Shown one piece after another: positions 5,640-7,007 of a stretch of DNA of 7,007 bases. Positions within the stretch are counted from its first letter, which is position 1. Each line of letters opens with the position of its first letter. Origin of the DNA: Dehalococcoidia bacterium (GTDB taxonomy: Bacteria > Chloroflexota > Dehalococcoidia > JACVQG01 > JAHKAY01); the NCBI GenBank assembly GCA_030744635.1, contig JASLQE010000236.1:1-7007 (forward strand), in the 5' to 3' direction. The position numbers and the translations under genes are program-made. The notes beneath the pieces were generated by a model. That model did no database searches. It saw only the letters and a list, made by a program, of their open reading frames with translations, and was not told the origin of the DNA.

Positions 5640-5879
5640 CCGGGAAGTTCCCGGTTGATGCGCCCAGAAACTGTGTCATAAAGGCCTTTGAGGTTCTGGG
5701 CTTCCGGCTGACCGGGCAGAGAGAACATATTGCCATGTTACCGGAGAACGCTGACGGAGGCAAAACACCTCTAACAATGCCCGGCCACTCCAGAATAAAA
5801 GAACTCTACATTAAGGACAATCTGTAGCCGGGCCGGCGTACCAAGAGAGGACTTCCTGAAGGCCTATGACCAGACGTAA
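5636..5879 (+). pseudogene. hicA: HicA-family toxin, disrupted by a single-base frameshift
   Basis: From the TTG at 5636 the frame gives 63 residues ending at a TAG (5825-5827). It contains GFRLTGQREHIAM, with the expected catalytic His at residue 31, and TPLTMPGH. HicA proteins normally continue for another 20-25 residues, and that segment is present one frame over: NSTLRTICSRAG followed by VPREDFLKAYDQT and a TAA at 5877-5879. Removing one base in the AAAAG at 5797-5801 joins both parts into an 80-residue HicA reading PGHSRIKNSTLRT. HicA is a double-stranded-RNA-binding-fold mRNA interferase. The 63-residue product lacks the last helix and is probably inactive or unstable. The alternatives are an assembly error in a homopolymer or, less likely, ribosomal frameshifting. 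The TTG start overlapping the hicB stop implies coupled translation. Confidence 0.88.
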
Positions 5880-5885
5880 GGGCAC

Positions 5886-5912
5886 TGGTCTTAGGACCAC
5901 CGCCGCTGCGGT
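5886..5912. terminator. Possible bidirectional terminator between convergent genes
   Basis: Two small adjacent stems fill the 32-nt gap between hicA and the mutase subunit gene: TGGTC-TTAG-GACCA (5886-5899) and ACCGC-CGCT-GCGGT (5899-5912), sharing one base. The position between convergent stops fits a terminator. Neither stem is followed by a T-run, so support is weak. Confidence 0.28.
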
Positions 5913-6355
5913 CAGGGCACCTCTTTCTGGATGAAGCCCACTATGTCTTTGGTGGAGGTGCCGGGACCGAAGACGCCTTTGACGCCCATGGCAGTCAGGC
6001 CCGGGATGTCATCCTCCGGGATGATGCCCCCCGCCAGCACCACCACATCCTGCAGGTCTCGCTTCCGGAGCCCATCAATTACACGTGGGAAAAGCTCCAT
6101 GTGGGCACCTGACAAGATGGACAACCCCACCACATCCACATCCTCCTGTACGGCGGCCTCCACAATCATCTCCGGTGTCTGGCGAATGCCAGTATAGATT
6201 ACCTCCATACCAGCGTCCCTCAGGGCACGGGCTACCACCTTAGCCCCGCGGTCGTGCCCGTCCAGACCGGGCTTGGCTACCAGCACCCTGATATGCTCTT
6301 CGTGGTCAGACAATTCCCCTTCCTCTTCGTGGTCAGACAATTCCCCCTCCTTCAT
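5912..6355 (-). CDS. Methylmalonyl-CoA mutase small subunit (B12-binding domain)
   Basis: 147 residues, the stand-alone cobalamin-binding part of a split methylmalonyl-CoA mutase (often called mcmA2 or the C-terminal subunit). VLVAKPGLDGHDRGAK carries the DxHxxG motif (Asp32, His34, Gly37); His34 would be the lower cobalt ligand. GLSILSG (SxL, 79-81) and VVLAGGIIPEDD (GG, 109-110) complete the Rossmann-like B12 site. With the large catalytic subunit, not in this window, it would interconvert methylmalonyl-CoA and succinyl-CoA. Family proteins usually begin near HIRVLVAKPG; here 20 extra residues are two copies of EGELSDHEE from a 27-nt tandem duplication. The ATG at 6355 has no Shine-Dalgarno, but an in-frame TTG at 6340 sits 6 nt after AAGGAGG and may be the true start. 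Methylmalonyl-CoA epimerase lies upstream, consistent with one pathway. Confidence 0.95.
   Translation of the reverse strand: MKEGELSDHEEEGELSDHEEHIRVLVAKPGLDGHDRGAKVVARALRDAGMEVIYTGIRQTPEMIVEAAVQEDVDVVGLSILSGAHMELFPRVIDGLRKRDLQDVVVLAGGIIPEDDIPGLTAMGVKGVFGPGTSTKDIVGFIQKEVP
6296..6349 (-). repeat. 27-nt tandem duplication in the mutase subunit 5' end
   Basis: Bases 6296-6322 and 6323-6349 are identical at 26 of 27 positions; the one difference is a silent GAA/GAG change. Each copy encodes EGELSDHEE. The repeat keeps the frame and duplicates a purine-rich stretch followed by GAATTG, a possible ribosome binding and start region. Confidence 0.95.
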
Positions 6356-6360
6356 AGGTT

Positions 6361-6366
6361 ATTATA
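6361..6366 (-). promoter_or_regulatory. -10 box of the mutase small-subunit gene
   Basis: TATAAT on the minus strand ends only 5 nt before the ATG at 6355. A start 6-7 nt downstream of the box would fall at or next to that ATG, so the message would be leaderless, or would have a short leader if translation begins at the TTG at 6340. No clear -35 element is seen. Confidence 0.4.
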
Positions 6367-6464
6367 ATTTATGAGCACCCTCGCTCCCTGTATGGTGTTT
6401 TCGGCCCCTTGTTCTTGGGGGGTAACGGCCATTGCAATTTCTTGCTCGCCCGCTCAAGGTTTAT

Positions 6465-6486
6465 TTGGGGGAGTCTGACCCCCCAA
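6465..6486. repeat. Inverted repeat in the epimerase-mutase gap
   Basis: TTGGGGG (6465-6471) pairs with CCCCCAA (6480-6486) around an 8-nt loop, in the 161-bp gap after the epimerase gene. It could slow or end transcription from the epimerase, but the minus-strand continuation is AAATAAACC rather than a T-run. The rest of 6356-6516 shows nothing recognisable apart from the -10 box. Confidence 0.4.
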
Positions 6487-6516
6487 GCCCCCCAACGGTA
6501 TTTGAAAAACGGCTTT

Positions 6517-6918
6517 TCAGTGCTGCTTCTGGGCCAGCTCTATTAGCACGCCCTGGGTGGACTTGGGGTGCAGGAAGGCCACTTTGCCCGCCAAGCCCTT
6601 GCGGCCCTGCTTGTCTATGGCCTGCACTCCACGCTCGCCCAGCTCTACCAACTCCCTATCTACATCATCTACCTCTAAGCAGATGTGATGGATGCCCTCC
6701 CCTTTATTTGCCAAGAACTTGCCCACCCCGCTGTTTTCGTCTATAGGCTCAATCAGCTCAATCTCGCTTTGGCCCATCGGGAGCAGGACAGCCTTGACGC
6801 CTTGCTCCGGCATGGTGACCACCTCGCCCCCCTTCAGGCCCAGGGCCTTCTCAAAGAATGGCAGTGACTCGTCAATGCTTTTCACTACCAGTGCCACATG
6901 GTGAATATCTTTGAGCAT
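6517..6918 (-). CDS. mce: Methylmalonyl-CoA epimerase
   Basis: 133 residues, the normal length for this enzyme of the vicinal-oxygen-chelate (glyoxalase-like) fold. It converts (S)- to (R)-methylmalonyl-CoA, the isomer used by the mutase. Two betaalphabetabetabeta halves are visible, starting at IHHVALVV (5-12) and GIHHICLEV (75-83). Likely metal ligands are His7, an acidic residue in SEIELIEP (Glu52 or Glu54, where the Propionibacterium enzyme has Gln), His78 or His77, and Glu127 in VLIEL. The ATG at 6918 has AAAGGAG 5 nt upstream, overlapping the stop of the acyl-CoA dehydrogenase gene; the two genes are 10 nt apart and surely co-transcribed. The B12-binding mutase subunit follows on the same strand after 161 nt. 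The alternative of another VOC lyase is unlikely given this context. Confidence 0.95.
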   Translation of the reverse strand: MLKDIHHVALVVKSIDESLPFFEKALGLKGGEVVTMPEQGVKAVLLPMGQSEIELIEPIDENSGVGKFLANKGEGIHHICLEVDDVDRELVELGERGVQAIDKQGRKGLAGKVAFLHPKSTQGVLIELAQKQH

Positions 6919-6928
6919 GAGTCTCCTT

Positions 6929-7007
6929 TTAGCTCTCTCGGAGGAGCTGGCGGATGATGGTCATCCGCTGCATCTCCGATGTGCCCTCATAGATTTCGGT
7001 GATTTTG
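6929..7007 (-). CDS. Acyl-CoA dehydrogenase, C-terminal end only
   Basis: Only the last 25 codons and the TAA lie in the window; the rest continues past the right edge. The reading TEIYEGTSEMQRMTIIRQLL matches the conserved C-terminal helix of FAD-dependent acyl-CoA dehydrogenases, usually QIYEGTNEIQR followed by a variable helix. These enzymes make the 2,3-double bond in acyl-CoAs and pass electrons to ETF. The stop lies 10 nt before the epimerase start and overlaps that gene's ribosome binding site, so the two are in one operon. The substrate cannot be judged from this fragment. Confidence 0.9.
   Translation of the reverse strand, partial: KITEIYEGTSEMQRMTIIRQLLRES

Noticed and set aside
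5797..5801. Programmed frameshifting to make full HicA
   Set aside because: Restoring the frame needs a +1 (or -2) shift at AAAAG. No known +1 signal such as a slow codon or stop at the site is visible, so mutation or sequence error is more likely.
6503..6519. TGAAAA/TTTTCA stem at the epimerase stop codon as a terminator
   Set aside because: Only six mostly A-T pairs and no following T-run; too weak to call.

Overview
The window looks like chromosomal DNA from a GC-rich bacterium, most likely a Chloroflexota member of the Dehalococcoidia type. That placement is inference: it rests on the elongation factor P loop sequence, the split methylmalonyl-CoA mutase with a separate small B12 subunit, the many acyl-CoA enzymes and the high G+C, with no marker gene in view. 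No tRNA, rRNA, transposase or CRISPR array was found.

Left block (1-2811, minus strand): a tight, probably co-transcribed run reading right to left. Its genes are efp (elongation factor P), a PHP-domain metal phosphoesterase, a formyltransferase-family enzyme, a 91-residue uncharacterised helical protein, and a HAD-like protein that runs off the left edge. Junctions are 3 nt apart or overlapping, so translation is probably coupled. The formyltransferase has no ATG, GTG or TTG at its conserved N-terminus. Its frame reaches back into the PHP gene and probably uses a rare AUC or AUA start.

Middle block (2812-5339, plus strand): a divergent promoter region separates efp from a phenylacetate-CoA-ligase-like adenylating enzyme whose usual Ser/Thr/Gly-rich P-loop is replaced by SPGP. 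A 362-bp gap follows, full of short GC-rich direct and inverted repeats including a 67-nt imperfect hairpin, and then an SDR oxidoreductase with a GTG start and a strong ribosome binding site. Together the two enzymes would suit activation and oxidation or reduction of an organic acid.

Right block (5340-7007): a hicB-hicA toxin-antitoxin pair on the plus strand, with hicB intact and hicA broken by one extra base in a short A run. Convergent to it on the minus strand are the end of an acyl-CoA dehydrogenase, methylmalonyl-CoA epimerase and the B12-binding small subunit of methylmalonyl-CoA mutase. This is a propionyl/methylmalonyl-CoA and beta-oxidation module. The B12 subunit gene carries a 27-nt tandem duplication at its 5' end that includes its candidate start signals.
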